Positions 24,876-33,784 of a stretch of DNA of 64,000 nt are shown here, one piece after another. Positions within the stretch are counted from its first letter, which is position 1. Every line of letters begins with the position of its first letter. This DNA is from Abditibacterium sp. Lineage in GTDB: Bacteria; Armatimonadota; Abditibacteriia; Abditibacteriales; Abditibacteriaceae. The stretch covers positions 1-64,000 of the forward strand of contig JAUJNG010000013.1 in the NCBI GenBank assembly GCA_030448265.1. Reading direction: 5' to 3'. The notes beneath the pieces are model-generated. The model saw only the letters and a list, made by a program, of their open reading frames with translations, was not told the DNA's origin and did no database searches. The position numbers and the translations under genes were made by a program.

Positions 24876-25961
24876 ATGCACTGGCTTTTACTTTTGGCGC
24901 TTTTATCCTCGACCACCGACCTCAAAGGCGGCGGCTCAACTTCTTCACTCAACCGGCTCGCCGAAACCTCGTTGCGGCGTCAACTGGGACAGGTCAACGG
25001 TGTCCGCGTTCAGGTTTCGCCTGGACGGGGCGGACGCGGTGATTTCGAATCGTTCGATGTTTCGCTCGACGGATTTTCCGCCGACCGTCTCATGGGACTG
25101 GCGAATCAGGCGTCGCAAAACGAGCGCATCAATGACGGGCCTTCTTCCTCCGGCGGCGATACTTATCCCGTCGCGCCCCGCAAAAATTTCGACGCGGGCG
25201 ACTTGGGCGACATCCTCGGCGGCGCGGGCGGCGGCAAAATTGGCGGCATTCTGGGCGATATTCTGGGCGGCAGAAACAGGGGCAATTCGGTGGGACGCAT
25301 TGGCCGCATTCGCCTCAACGCCACCAACTTCACCTTTCAGGGCACGCGCTACAACAGCCTCTCCGCCGATCTGGGCGAGATTCGTTTCGATTGGAACAAG
25401 GCATTGCGCGGCAACTTCGACATTCAATCGGTTTCGCCAGGCTCGCTCGCGTTGAGTGTGAGCGGCGATCAGGCGGCGCGGCTGCTGGCGCCGCGCCTGC
25501 CCTCGCTGCGCGATGTGCGGGTGCGCTTCAGCGATGGCCGCGCCTTTGTCAGCGCCAAAAGCGACGCCTACGGCGTTCGCGTGCCCTTCGAAGTCGGCGC
25601 CCGCCTTTCGGTGCAGCAAAATCGGGTCGTGGCGACGGATTTCGCGGCCTCGGTAGCCAAACTGCGTTTGCCGTCATTCGTCCTGGGCGAACTGACGCGC
25701 GGCGTCAATCCGCTCTACGATTTCGATCCGCAGGGACGCTGGCCCCTCGCCGTCAATCTCAACACGGCGCAAAGTGCAGGAAACGTGCTGGCGATGCGCG
25801 GCGGCGTTCAGTGGCTCGGCTTCGGCAATGGTCGCCGCACGGGCGAGCAAAATGATCCGCGAAATGGCGGGAGCCGCTATCCCGATGAGAATTTCCCCGA
25901 CAGCCGCGACCGCCAGCGCAGTCCCAGCGATATTCTGGGCGACATTCTGGGGCGCCGGTAA
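24876..25961 (+). CDS. LmeA/DUF2993-like lipid-binding protein, secreted
   Basis: A 361-aa protein with a short hydrophobic leader ('MHWLLLLALLSSTTDL') and a mature domain similar to DUF2993 (LmeA) proteins: 'RLAETSLRRQLGQVNGVRVQV', an 'ARL/RV' strand pattern and 'LRLPSFVLGEL'. A Gly-rich linker with 'DILGGAGGGKIGGILGDILGG' interrupts the domain, and the extreme C-terminus echoes it ('SDILGDILGRR'). The family binds phospholipids in the envelope. A GGGAGA ribosome site precedes 24876. It is divergent from the epimerase gene and has its own terminator. Confidence 0.7.
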   Translation: MHWLLLLALLSSTTDLKGGGSTSSLNRLAETSLRRQLGQVNGVRVQVSPGRGGRGDFESFDVSLDGFSADRLMGLANQASQNERINDGPSSSGGDTYPVAPRKNFDAGDLGDILGGAGGGKIGGILGDILGGRNRGNSVGRIGRIRLNATNFTFQGTRYNSLSADLGEIRFDWNKALRGNFDIQSVSPGSLALSVSGDQAARLLAPRLPSLRDVRVRFSDGRAFVSAKSDAYGVRVPFEVGARLSVQQNRVVATDFAASVAKLRLPSFVLGELTRGVNPLYDFDPQGRWPLAVNLNTAQSAGNVLAMRGGVQWLGFGNGRRTGEQNDPRNGGSRYPDENFPDSRDRQRSPSDILGDILGRR

Positions 25962-25981
25962 AAGTGGGGAGTGCAACGCAA

Positions 25982-26018
25982 AACGCAGCGAAATCGAAAG
26001 ACTTCGCTGCGTTTTTTG
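25982..26018. terminator. Intrinsic terminator between convergent genes
   Basis: Perfect 11-bp stem 25982-25992 with 26003-26013, 10-nt loop, then six T on the plus strand; A-rich on the other side. It ends the LmeA-like gene and can serve the FKBP gene as well. Confidence 0.85.
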
Positions 26019-26036
26019 TTGTCGAGACGTGGTTTC

Positions 26037-26504
26037 TCAACCCACTTTGAGCAGTTCGACTTCAAAAATTAGCGTCGCGTTGGGCGGAATCACGCCACCG
26101 GCGCCGCGCGAACCGTAGCCCAAATCGGACGGAATGATGAGTTTGCGCTTGCCGCCGACTTTCATACCCTGCACGCCCTCGTCCCAGCCTTTGATGACCT
26201 GGCCGCCGCCGAGCAGAAAACTGAAGGGGCCACGGCCATGCGACTGGTCGAAGAGCGTGCCATCTTCGAGCGTGCCGCGATAATGGACGGTCACATTTTT
26301 CTTGGCAACGGCTTCGTCGCCATCGCCAACGGCGAGGTCTTGGTATTTGAGTCCAGATTCGGTGGTGACCATTTTGGGTTCCTCGGTTTGGGTTTGTGCT
26401 TTTTTGGGTTCATCCGCTTTGGCTTCGTCTGCGAAAGCGCGTGGAACTGGCGTTGCCGCAGCCAGTGCGAGGCCAAATAAAACGCGGAAAGGTGAAATTT
26501 TCAT
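26037..26504 (-). CDS. FKBP-type peptidyl-prolyl cis-trans isomerase, exported
   Basis: A 155-aa protein with a signal peptide (cleavage near 'PRAFA-DEA', residue 25), a charged linker and a complete FKBP domain (about 48-155): '[18 protein letters not shown]', '[20 protein letters not shown]', '[11 protein letters not shown]' and '[14 protein letters not shown]'. It would catalyse proline isomerisation during folding of exported proteins in the periplasm. The active-site residues (Tyr, Asp, Phe, Trp) are in place. It is transcribed alone on the minus strand. Confidence 0.93.
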   Translation of the reverse strand: MKISPFRVLFGLALAAATPVPRAFADEAKADEPKKAQTQTEEPKMVTTESGLKYQDLAVGDGDEAVAKKNVTVHYRGTLEDGTLFDQSHGRGPFSFLLGGGQVIKGWDEGVQGMKVGGKRKLIIPSDLGYGSRGAGGVIPPNATLIFEVELLKVG

Positions 26505-26613
26505 GATGCTCGCTCAGTGTATCTTTTGGATGGGCATCGAGAAACCAACGCCCCTTGACGCCTTCGCCCGCGCCGCGTTAACCTCCATGCGTCCGAAACC
26601 AGGAGGCTCTGCC

Positions 26614-26676
26614 ATGATGAACATTTTCTACCCCGCCATCGCCCTTTGCGGCCCACGTTTCGGTCGGTCTTTCTAA
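26614..26676 (+). CDS. Putative leader peptide (20 aa) ahead of the ABC exporter
   Basis: A 20-codon ORF starting 'MMNIFYPAIALCG' with a perfect Shine-Dalgarno, AGGAGG, seven bases upstream of the first ATG. Such a strong site for a mini-ORF, followed by an intrinsic terminator (26695-26747) and then the exporter start at 26788, is the arrangement of a transcription-attenuation leader. The BmrB leader of bmrCD in Bacillus subtilis is a known parallel, where stalling by translation inhibitors lets transcription read into a drug exporter. No run of one regulatory amino acid is seen. Function here is inference. Confidence 0.5.
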   Translation: MMNIFYPAIALCGPRFGRSF

Positions 26677-26694
26677 AAACGACTCGACCGCTCC

Positions 26695-26747
26695 AACACG
26701 GGCCTCGCACCACTTTGCCTCGAAAAGCGTGCCGCCCGTGTTTTTTT
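26695..26747 (+). terminator. Terminator-like hairpin upstream of the exporter (possible attenuator)
   Basis: Stem AACACGGGC (26695-26703) with GCCCGTGTT (26734-26742), 30-nt loop, then a run of T that reaches seven in total. It lies between the mini-ORF and the exporter start. I see no clear antiterminator; a 9-bp bulged pairing of 26654-26662 with 26721-26731 is possible but lies inside the loop. Confidence 0.6.
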
Positions 26748-26787
26748 GTGTCTCGCGGCGCGATTTTCCCCTTCTGGGAGAACATTT

Positions 26788-28989
26788 ATGCTCGCCGCAC
26801 CGCCGCAAACTCATTCTTCATCTTCCCAATCCAACGGCCACCTCGACGGCCACGCCAATGAAATTCTGATTCGCCTCGACGCCGATATCCTCCCCGACGG
26901 CGATTTCGGCCACCGCGTTTTGGAAGTCACGCGCGCCGAAATCCGCGTTTTCGACGGCGACAAACTCTCGACGCGCATCCCGATTTCCGACCTCAAAAGC
27001 GCGCGCAACGAGCCGCTCGTTTCGGGCGGACGCCTCGAAGTCATCCTTCAAAGCGGCGCGCTCATTCCCGTCGTCGCCTATTCGATGAGCGTGGCGGCGC
27101 AGTTTTCCGAAGCGGCGCGCGGTGTCGAACAACTCATCGAGGGCAAGCCGTTTTCCATCAACCAGAAAACCGAGAAAACGCGCTGCGAGAAATGCAAGCG
27201 CATTTTGCCCGAAAAAGACGGCATCTGTCCGGCCTGCATCAATCGCACCGCCGCGCTGTTGCGCGTGGGGTCGTATCTGGAGCCGTATAAAGCCCAGGCG
27301 GCTTGGTTGGCCTTTTTGTCGATTGTCACGACGGTCATCAACCTCGCGCCGCCCACGATTCAGGGCGCGCTCATCGACCGCGTTCTGGAGCCGCGCCGCG
27401 ACATTGGACTATTATGGCAACTCATCGCCCTCTGGTTTTTCGCGCTCGCGGGCGCGGTCGTGCTGCAGGTGGTTTCGGCGCGGCTCACGACCTGGCTGGC
27501 CGGTCAAATCGCCACCGATTTACGCGCCGGCGTTTATCGCGCCGTCGAGTTTCTCGAACTGCAATTTTTCGACAAAAAACAGGTCGGCCAGATCACCTCG
27601 CGCATCACCCAGGACACCGACCGCGTGTGGGGATTTCTCGCCGAAGGGCTGCCGTTTTTGCTGTCCAACCTGCTGCTCGTCATCGGCGTGCTGTTTTTGC
27701 TGTTTCAGGTGAGCTGGAAACTCGCGCTCGCGGTGATGGCGCCGATTCCGGTCGTGGTGTTCGTGGGCATCTATTTCTGGGATCACCAATCGACGCTGTT
27801 TCAGCGCGTTTCGAGTCGATGGGGCCGCTTTCACACCCATCTCAATGAAGCGCTGACTGGCATTCGCGTCGTCAAAGCCTTCGCGCAGGAAGATTATGAA
27901 AACCAGAAATTCACCCGTTTTAACAGTCAGTTGAAAGAAGCGGGCATCGTGGCCGACAACTACTGGCACACCATTTTCGGCGCCATGAGTTTCTGCACTT
28001 CGCTGGGCGCGCTGATCTGCTGGAGCGTGGGCGGCTATTTCGTTTTTACCGGCGAACTGACTTTGGGCAGTTTCTGGCGCGCCAACGCTTATCTGGGCCT
28101 GATTTACGGGCCGATGCAATGGTTCGCACAGGTCAACAACTGGTTCAGCCGCGCGATGGCGGGCGCGGAAAAGATTTTCGAGGTCATGGACGCCAAACCG
28201 GAACCTTACAACCGGAGCGGCCAGAAACCCGAAATTTCCGGCCATGTGAGGTTCCAAAACGTGCGCTTTGGCTATGACAAATCCAATCCTGTGCTGAAAA
28301 ATCTGGATTTCGAGGCCAAACCAGGCGATTTCATCGGTCTGGTGGGCAAATCGGGCGCGGGGAAATCGACCACCATCAACCTGATTTGCCGTTTCTACGA
28401 ACCCGATGCCGGAGCGCTTCTGGTAGACGGCCTTGACTACCGCGAGATGGATTTGCAGCACTGGCGGCGCAACATCGGCATCGTGTTGCAGGAGCCGTTT
28501 TTGTTCAACGGCACCATCGCCGACAACATCGCCTACGGCAAGCCCGACGCCAGTTTTGAGGAAATCGTCGCCGCCGCCAGAGCCGCCGAAGCGCACGCCT
28601 TTATTCTGGGCAAAAGCGACGGCTACGATTCGATTGTCGGCGAGCGCGGCGGCAAACTGTCGGGCGGCGAGCGCCAGCGCATCTCGATTGCGCGCGCCAT
28701 TTTGCACGATCCCAAAATCCTCATTTTGGACGAAGCGACGGCCAGTGTCGATGTCGAAACCGAAAAACAGATTCAGCAGGCGATGAAGCGATTAGTTGAA
28801 GGCCGAACCACGTTTGCCATCGCGCACCGTCTGGCGACTTTGCGCAACGCCACGCGCCTGATTGTGCTGGATAAAGGTGAGATCGTCGAAAGCGGCACGC
28901 ACGCGGAGTTGATGGATAAAAACGGCGAATTTGCGAAGTTGGTGCGGACGCAGAGCGAAATTAACGAGATTATCGGCGTGACGCAGTAA
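26788..28989 (+). CDS. ABC exporter with N-terminal regulatory and zinc-ribbon domains
   Basis: A 733-aa fused ABC exporter. Unlike the one at 20293, it has about 150 extra N-terminal residues: a PH-like segment ('HRVLEVTRAEIRVFDGDK') and a zinc ribbon, 'CEKCKRILPEKDGICPAC' (four Cys). The type-I membrane domain (about 165-470) and ATPase follow: Walker A 'GKSGAGKST', 'GIVLQEPFLFNGTIADN', signature 'LSGGERQR', Walker B 'ILILDEATA' and 'FAIAHRLAT'. This N-terminal extension and the DUF1854 partner downstream match the transporter pair annotated near cyanophycin genes in Burkholderiales. Start at 26788 follows GGGAG. The substrate is unknown. Confidence 0.88.
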   Translation: MLAAPPQTHSSSSQSNGHLDGHANEILIRLDADILPDGDFGHRVLEVTRAEIRVFDGDKLSTRIPISDLKSARNEPLVSGGRLEVILQSGALIPVVAYSMSVAAQFSEAARGVEQLIEGKPFSINQKTEKTRCEKCKRILPEKDGICPACINRTAALLRVGSYLEPYKAQAAWLAFLSIVTTVINLAPPTIQGALIDRVLEPRRDIGLLWQLIALWFFALAGAVVLQVVSARLTTWLAGQIATDLRAGVYRAVEFLELQFFDKKQVGQITSRITQDTDRVWGFLAEGLPFLLSNLLLVIGVLFLLFQVSWKLALAVMAPIPVVVFVGIYFWDHQSTLFQRVSSRWGRFHTHLNEALTGIRVVKAFAQEDYENQKFTRFNSQLKEAGIVADNYWHTIFGAMSFCTSLGALICWSVGGYFVFTGELTLGSFWRANAYLGLIYGPMQWFAQVNNWFSRAMAGAEKIFEVMDAKPEPYNRSGQKPEISGHVRFQNVRFGYDKSNPVLKNLDFEAKPGDFIGLVGKSGAGKSTTINLICRFYEPDAGALLVDGLDYREMDLQHWRRNIGIVLQEPFLFNGTIADNIAYGKPDASFEEIVAAARAAEAHAFILGKSDGYDSIVGERGGKLSGGERQRISIARAILHDPKILILDEATASVDVETEKQIQQAMKRLVEGRTTFAIAHRLATLRNATRLIVLDKGEIVESGTHAELMDKNGEFAKLVRTQSEINEIIGVTQ

Positions 28990-29007
28990 GAGTGAATACG
29001 CGGACGT

Positions 29008-29148
29008 TTGGCCCCTCCCCGTCCCTCCCCACAAGTGGAGAGGGGGTCAGATTGCGACTTGCTCCATTTCACTGAAATTCGCAGCAAAAACGAGCAAATG
29101 AGAAATTGACCCCCTCTCCACTTGTGGGGAGGGACGGGGAGGGGCCAA
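29008..29148. repeat. Long inverted repeat, C-rich ('GGCCCCTCCCCGTCCCTCCCC')
   Basis: Perfect 42-bp arms (29008-29049 and 29107-29148) around a 57-nt loop, inserted between the exporter gene and its DUF1854 partner. The loop shares 'CTCCATTTCACTGAA'-like sequence with the loop of the element at 30344-30479, so the two are related. Confidence 0.92.
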
Positions 29149-29169
29149 TCCTGCAAGTTGATCAAACCC

Positions 29170-29637
29170 ATGAAAATCGAACTTTTCCACCAACCCGCCA
29201 CCCGCCTGTGCGCCCAGATTGACGACGAAAAATGCGTTCTGGGCGTCAAGCCGGTGTGGGCGGCGCCGCTTTCGCGCCCGAAACGTTATCTGGCGCTTCT
29301 CGATCCCAAAGGCGAAGACATCGCGCTGCTCTTCGAGCCGGAAAGGGAGCTTTCGAGCGCGTCGTGGCAGGCGGTGCAAAGCGAAATTCGGCGCCGCGAT
29401 TTGACGAGCCGCATCGCGCGCCTCCAGAGCGTGCGCGAAGACAACGGCGCGGCTTATTTTTCGGTCGAAACCGACCGAGGCGCCCGCGATTTCGTGGCGA
29501 CCAGCCTTTCGACCAATGCCATCTGGTTCGGCGAAAACCGCCTGCTTCTCATCGACACCGAAGGCAATCGCTTTGAAATTGAGGACGTGGCGGCGCTCGA
29601 ACCGCGCAGCCGCGCGCTCCTCGAAGGCATTTTGTAA
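29170..29637 (+). CDS. DUF1854 family protein
   Basis: A 155-aa protein matching DUF1854 by its blocks 'VKPVWAAPLSRPKRYLALLD' (usually V-P-V-R-A-F-P), 'IRRRDLTSRIARLQSV', 'FSVETDRGARDFV' and C-terminal 'LLLIDTEGNRFEIEDVAAL' then 'SRALLEGIL'. These proteins are encoded next to a zinc-ribbon ABC exporter, as here, and in some bacteria both sit beside cyanophycin genes. No cyanophycin gene is in this window. It is probably a partner or regulator of the transporter at 26788-28989. Start at 29170 because the family N-terminus begins there. A long inverted repeat separates it from the transporter gene. Confidence 0.8.
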   Translation: MKIELFHQPATRLCAQIDDEKCVLGVKPVWAAPLSRPKRYLALLDPKGEDIALLFEPERELSSASWQAVQSEIRRRDLTSRIARLQSVREDNGAAYFSVETDRGARDFVATSLSTNAIWFGENRLLLIDTEGNRFEIEDVAALEPRSRALLEGIL

Positions 29638-29649
29638 AATTGGGCCATC

Positions 29650-30345
29650 ATGCCCGCTCCCGACAACAGCCCTCAGCATCTTCTGGTTACGCACGCGACT
29701 CTGGCGGGCCTCACGCCGCTCATTCCGATTCCGCTTCTCGACGACATTTTTTACCGTCATTTTTTGCGCTCGATGGTGAAGCGTCTCGCGGCAACGCACG
29801 CGCAGGAGCCAAGCAACGCAGAAATCGAGATTCTGACCGCTCAAAAGGGCCGAGGCTGCGCCCTGGGCTGTCTGGGAACCGTTCTGCTCTACCCGCTCAA
29901 AAAAGTGCTGAGAAAGATTTTTTTCTTTCTGGAATGGAAGCGCGCCGCCGACACCATCAGCCACACCTACTATTTCGGCTATTTGATCCAGACCGCGCTC
30001 GCTGAGGGCTGGATTCAAAGCCACGGCGCGGCCAGGGTGCGCGCGGCGATAGACGACGTTCTCGCTCGCACCAACACCAGCCTCATCACCCGCGCGGCTT
30101 TCGGCGTAGTGGGGCAGTCGAAAGGCGTCCTCCAAAGCCTGGGGCAACTCCTGCTTCGCAACCTGCCCAACGCCAGAGGCGGCGCCGGTGAAGCCGAAGT
30201 GAGCCAGGCGAGTGCCGCCGTCGAGGAAGAAGAGCGGCTGAGCGGCCTTGTCAATCGCCTGCAAAGCGCCATTGCGGCTCTGCCCGCCGAACATTTTCAA
30301 CAGTTGCGGGGCGAACTGGCGAGCGAGTTGGAGCGGCGTCCCTAA
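29650..30345 (+). CDS. Hypothetical 231-aa protein, third member of the transporter unit
   Basis: Begins 'HATLAGLTPLIPIPLLDDIF', then a Gly/Cys-rich hydrophobic segment 'CALGCLGTVLLYPLKKVLRK' and a helical C-terminus with a coiled-coil-like tail. I do not recognise a family; the opening resembles membrane-associated EcsC/DUF697-type helices only loosely. The start lies 12 bases after the DUF1854 stop, so the two are an operon. Its close linkage to the ABC exporter and DUF1854 suggests a shared job at the membrane, which is inference. The stop overlaps the first base pairs of the family-A repeat. Confidence 0.65.
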   Translation: MPAPDNSPQHLLVTHATLAGLTPLIPIPLLDDIFYRHFLRSMVKRLAATHAQEPSNAEIEILTAQKGRGCALGCLGTVLLYPLKKVLRKIFFFLEWKRAADTISHTYYFGYLIQTALAEGWIQSHGAARVRAAIDDVLARTNTSLITRAAFGVVGQSKGVLQSLGQLLLRNLPNARGGAGEAEVSQASAAVEEEERLSGLVNRLQSAIAALPAEHFQQLRGELASELERRP

Positions 30346-30479
30346 CCTCCCCTGCCCCCTCCTTCGTAAGGAGGGGAGACCACATTGCAACTGTCTCCAC
30401 TTCATTGAGAAGTTGAAGTGAAATGGAGATTCTTGCGCGCTCGACTCCCCTCCTTACGAAGGAGGGGGCGGGGGAGGTT
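30344..30479. repeat. Long inverted repeat, family A, second copy
   Basis: Arms of 35 bp (30344-30378 and 30445-30479) with one mismatch; the left arm starts inside the stop codon of the preceding gene. The loop contains a further small palindrome. It shares the 'TCCTTCGTAAGGAGGGGAG' core with 1028-1160. Confidence 0.9.
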
Positions 30480-30514
30480 CCCCAAGCGGCGCCGCCCTTG
30501 CACCATCATCTCCC

Positions 30515-33193
30515 GTGCTTCCCACCATTCAAGACCGCTTTCTCCCGCCCGACCGCGCGGCTTTTCTGGCCGCCGAACCGCCCACGGGCCGCGTCATCGT
30601 CATCGCGCCGACGCGCGCGGCGTGCGAAACCATTGAAATCGCGCTCGGACTGCATCTCGACACCTTTCTGGAGCGCCATCACGGACAGCGCGTGCGCGAA
30701 CTGGCGCAAAGCGGTCAGGGCTTTGGCATCATCGCCGGAACCGGAACCGGAAAAACGCTCGCCATTCGCCCCATCGCCGAGGAAATTTTGCGCGCGCCAC
30801 TTAAAGTGGGCGTGGTCAACCGCGAACGTGAGGCGACACCCGAACTGCCCGATTTAAACGTGCTGATTGTGACCACCGGCATCGCGCGGCGCTGGTTTCA
30901 GGACGGCGACATCCTCGCGCGCGACACGCTCGTAGTGGACGAAATCCACCAGACTTCGGCGGAACTGGAACTCTGTCTCGCGCTGGGAAAGCGGGTTGGC
31001 TGCCGCTTCATCTGGCTTTCGGCGACGGTCGATCCCAGGTTTTACCGCAATTATTTGAACTCCGCCGACGTGCTTCAGGTGACGGCTTTCGACCCCAAAA
31101 AATCGGCGCAGGTGCGCGTGGTGGCCCTCCCGCCGACGCAGTTTCTGGGCCGGCATTTTCTGTCTCAGGTCGAAGCGGAAAGGCGCGGCGTGGGCGTGTT
31201 TTTGCCGACGCGCGCCGGTGTCGAGCAGGCCGCAACCGAGGTGGGCGAACGTTTCCCGCAGCTACAAGTCGCGTTTTATCACGGCGGCGAACCGATCCGC
31301 GCCATCCGGCCCTTTCTGGAAGACGAGGGCGCGCCCAAGCCCTATCTGCTGGCGATGACGGCGGCGGGCCAGAGCGCGCTCAACGTGCGCGGTCTGGATA
31401 CCATTGTCATCGACGACACGCGCTTTTCCAACGTGATTACCGGCGGGCGCAACGTGCTGACGCGGCTGCCTCTGGGCAACAACGAGATTTTGCAGATGGC
31501 GGGGCGCGTTCACGGGCGCGTCGAGGGCGGGCGCGTCTTCATCCTTTCCGAACGCGCCATCGATTTCGCCACGCTGCGTCCCACGGCGCCCGATTTTCAG
31601 CTCGCGGGCGATTCGGAGCGCGTCGCGCTCACCTGCGCCGATCTGGGCGTGCGCGCCGATGAACTGGAACTTCCCGTGCCGCTCAACGGCCCCGCCTACC
31701 GCCGCGCCCTCGCCGAACTGCAAAATCGGGGCATTATCAACGATCAGGGACGGCTTTCGCGCTACGGCAAAACCATCGAAGCGCTGCCGGTGGATCGGGT
31801 CTGGGCCGAGCTTCTGGTCAACGCCGACCGCGATTTGGTGCCTTATCTCGCCGTGATGAGTTCGATTGAAAGCCTGCACCGCATGACGCGCGAGGAGCGC
31901 GACCTCGACGGCCTCATCGTGCCAGGCAGCGACCATCTCACCTCCTACAACCTCTACGCCGAGGCGTTTGAGCGCGCCGGATTCGTGGGCGAGGTTTACG
32001 GCCTGCCGCGCCATTTATTCGAGTCGGAGGCGGTGGCGCAATGGGCTGAGGCGCGCGGGGTGCTGGTGAAATCGCTCGAAGACGCGGCCCTGGCGATGGC
32101 GGCGGTGCTGCGCGCCATGAACGTGCCGTTGCCCGCGCAAATGCCGCTCGCCGACGAGAAGGTGCGGCGCCGCTTTACCGATCTTCTCGCGCGCTTTATG
32201 CCCTTCGATCTGGTCATCGACGAGGAAACCGCCGACGGGCAAAGCGCGCGCGTGGGGAAAACCAGCGTGTGCGGGGGCATGGGCGCCATCGCGGGCACGC
32301 TGCGCTATTTCGCCGACCGCAACGGCATCCCTCGCGCCGCTATCGAAGGCACGCGGCTCGGATTCGACCAACTGCGCCGCTACGCGCGGCCCGCGCAAAT
32401 CGAGTTCGTTTACGATGCCAATCGCCCCGCCGCGCCGCTCGTTCTGAAGCGCACGGTGGAATATCACGGCTTCATTTTGGAAAGCCAGAGCGAGCCGGTG
32501 CGCGAGTTTCCCCCAGAATTGGCGGGGCAGGCGCGGCGCGCTCTGGCCGAGGCGCTGGCACGCGGCGAGGCTTATCACACGGCGGTGAGGGCCAACCACG
32601 CCGCCATCGAGGAAGTGCGCGAGATGTTCCGGCGTTCGGGCGGCCAGACGCCGCGTCTGGGCGGGGCCGAACTCGCGGATTTTTACGAGGCGCAACTGGC
32701 GGCGCAGGGCGTGAATTCGCTGCTGGAATTTCGCCAGGCGCGCCTGGTGGTGCGCGCCGACGATTTCGTTCCGGCGTCGCAGCGCGCGCAGCTTTGGGCG
32801 CTGCCCTCCGAGGTCATGGTGCGCGGTGTCGCGGTCAAAATTCATTACGCGATTGAAGAAAGCGCCTCCGAGGACGGCAAGCCGGTGATTGTCGGGGTGG
32901 CGCGTCTTCATCTGCCCGAAAAACTGGCGCGCACGCTGAGGGAAGAGGAACTGCCGGTTCTCGACCGCCCGCTTCGCTTCATGGTGACGCGAGGGCAGCG
33001 CGGCGCGGTGCGCGCCGACACGCTGGAGGAGTTGCAGGAGTTGCTGGAAGGCCCCTGGTCGCCCAACGATAACGAGCCGCCCGAACCGGAGCGCGTTCGG
33101 GGGAAGCGCGATGTCAAGGCCGCTAACAAACAGGGTGGGCCAAAGAAGGGTAAACGGCCTGGGGTTCCAGGTCGAGGCGGGCGGCGGCGTTAG
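30515..33193 (+). CDS. DEAH-type superfamily 2 helicase
   Basis: An 892-aa helicase. Motif I 'GTGTGKTLAIRP', motif II 'VVDEIHQ' (DEIH), motif III 'WLSATVD', 'VFLPTRAGVEQ' (motif IV), 'TAAGQSALNVRGLDTIVID' (motif V) and 'QMAGRVHGRVEGG' (motif VI, Q-x-x-G-R-x-x-R relaxed). The middle region resembles the winged-helix and ratchet domains of HrpA/HrpB-type DEAH proteins, and the C-terminus is a basic Lys/Arg/Gly tail that would bind nucleic acid. Its target is unknown; HrpB-like proteins act on RNA. It is preceded by a family-A repeat, and the gene is alone. Confidence 0.85.
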   Translation: MLPTIQDRFLPPDRAAFLAAEPPTGRVIVIAPTRAACETIEIALGLHLDTFLERHHGQRVRELAQSGQGFGIIAGTGTGKTLAIRPIAEEILRAPLKVGVVNREREATPELPDLNVLIVTTGIARRWFQDGDILARDTLVVDEIHQTSAELELCLALGKRVGCRFIWLSATVDPRFYRNYLNSADVLQVTAFDPKKSAQVRVVALPPTQFLGRHFLSQVEAERRGVGVFLPTRAGVEQAATEVGERFPQLQVAFYHGGEPIRAIRPFLEDEGAPKPYLLAMTAAGQSALNVRGLDTIVIDDTRFSNVITGGRNVLTRLPLGNNEILQMAGRVHGRVEGGRVFILSERAIDFATLRPTAPDFQLAGDSERVALTCADLGVRADELELPVPLNGPAYRRALAELQNRGIINDQGRLSRYGKTIEALPVDRVWAELLVNADRDLVPYLAVMSSIESLHRMTREERDLDGLIVPGSDHLTSYNLYAEAFERAGFVGEVYGLPRHLFESEAVAQWAEARGVLVKSLEDAALAMAAVLRAMNVPLPAQMPLADEKVRRRFTDLLARFMPFDLVIDEETADGQSARVGKTSVCGGMGAIAGTLRYFADRNGIPRAAIEGTRLGFDQLRRYARPAQIEFVYDANRPAAPLVLKRTVEYHGFILESQSEPVREFPPELAGQARRALAEALARGEAYHTAVRANHAAIEEVREMFRRSGGQTPRLGGAELADFYEAQLAAQGVNSLLEFRQARLVVRADDFVPASQRAQLWALPSEVMVRGVAVKIHYAIEESASEDGKPVIVGVARLHLPEKLARTLREEELPVLDRPLRFMVTRGQRGAVRADTLEELQELLEGPWSPNDNEPPEPERVRGKRDVKAANKQGGPKKGKRPGVPGRGGRRR

Positions 33194-33313
33194 CGAAACG
33201 GAATGGAAGTGAAGAAAAATAATACGGCTGAGATGTGCGATGCGCGGCGCTACAAAAACGCAGTTAGAAAGGTTGGAAAGATACAAGAGATATGCTCGTA
33301 TCGGTGTGCGTAA

Positions 33314-33544
33314 ATGAAACAGCCATTACCCTTCTTGAGTATTTGCCTATGGCTGATATTTGGATTCTTAATTACGTTGATGTGTTGGCTGGGGCCATTG
33401 CTTATCCTCGGCGGTTTCTTCGTGTTGATATCTGCTGCTTCTCATGACGCAAAAATAAAAACCGCAAGTATGTTTGTTGGTATCGTTTTAGGCTACGCCG
33501 TTTTCTTCTATTTAGACGCTCAGGGCATGGTCGGATGGAAATAA
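33314..33544 (+). CDS. Small membrane protein (76 aa) at the edge of the AT-richer island
   Basis: Two to three hydrophobic segments ('LSICLWLIFGFLITLMCWLG', 'MFVGIVLGYAVFFYL') joined by a short polar loop with 'SHDAKIKTA'. Base composition drops sharply here compared with the helicase gene, and the codon use (many AT-ending codons) is unlike the core genes, so it was probably acquired. No family is recognised. It may be part of the accessory locus that follows, but the family-E element at 33554 separates them. Confidence 0.5.
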   Translation: MKQPLPFLSICLWLIFGFLITLMCWLGPLLILGGFFVLISAASHDAKIKTASMFVGIVLGYAVFFYLDAQGMVGWK

Positions 33545-33553
33545 TGCATCAAT

Positions 33554-33720
33554 AGACCTCTTGCAAAAGTGGTTTGCCGCGAATAAATTCACCGCAACAA
33601 CGACGCGAAACCTGCCTCCGCAGGTTGGGGAGTCTCCAGCCCGCGCAGGCGGACTTCGCGCTGTTGTTGCGGCGACTTTAGTCGCTGCCTTTTTAGGACA
33701 GGCACTTTTGCAAGAGGTCC
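33554..33720. repeat. Complete family-E element (MITE-like, 167 bp)
   Basis: Termini 'AGACCTCTTGCAAAAGTG' and their inverse flank the same internal blocks as at 22594-22750, with local differences (GAATAAATTCACC in place of GACTGAAGTCACC). TA precedes the left end. It marks the left border of the accessory locus. Confidence 0.85.
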
Positions 33721-33784
33721 ACTAAGTTTATACTCAGACCGCGTATAGGGGACTGCCCCTCGAATAAATATCAGAGGCAAAACT

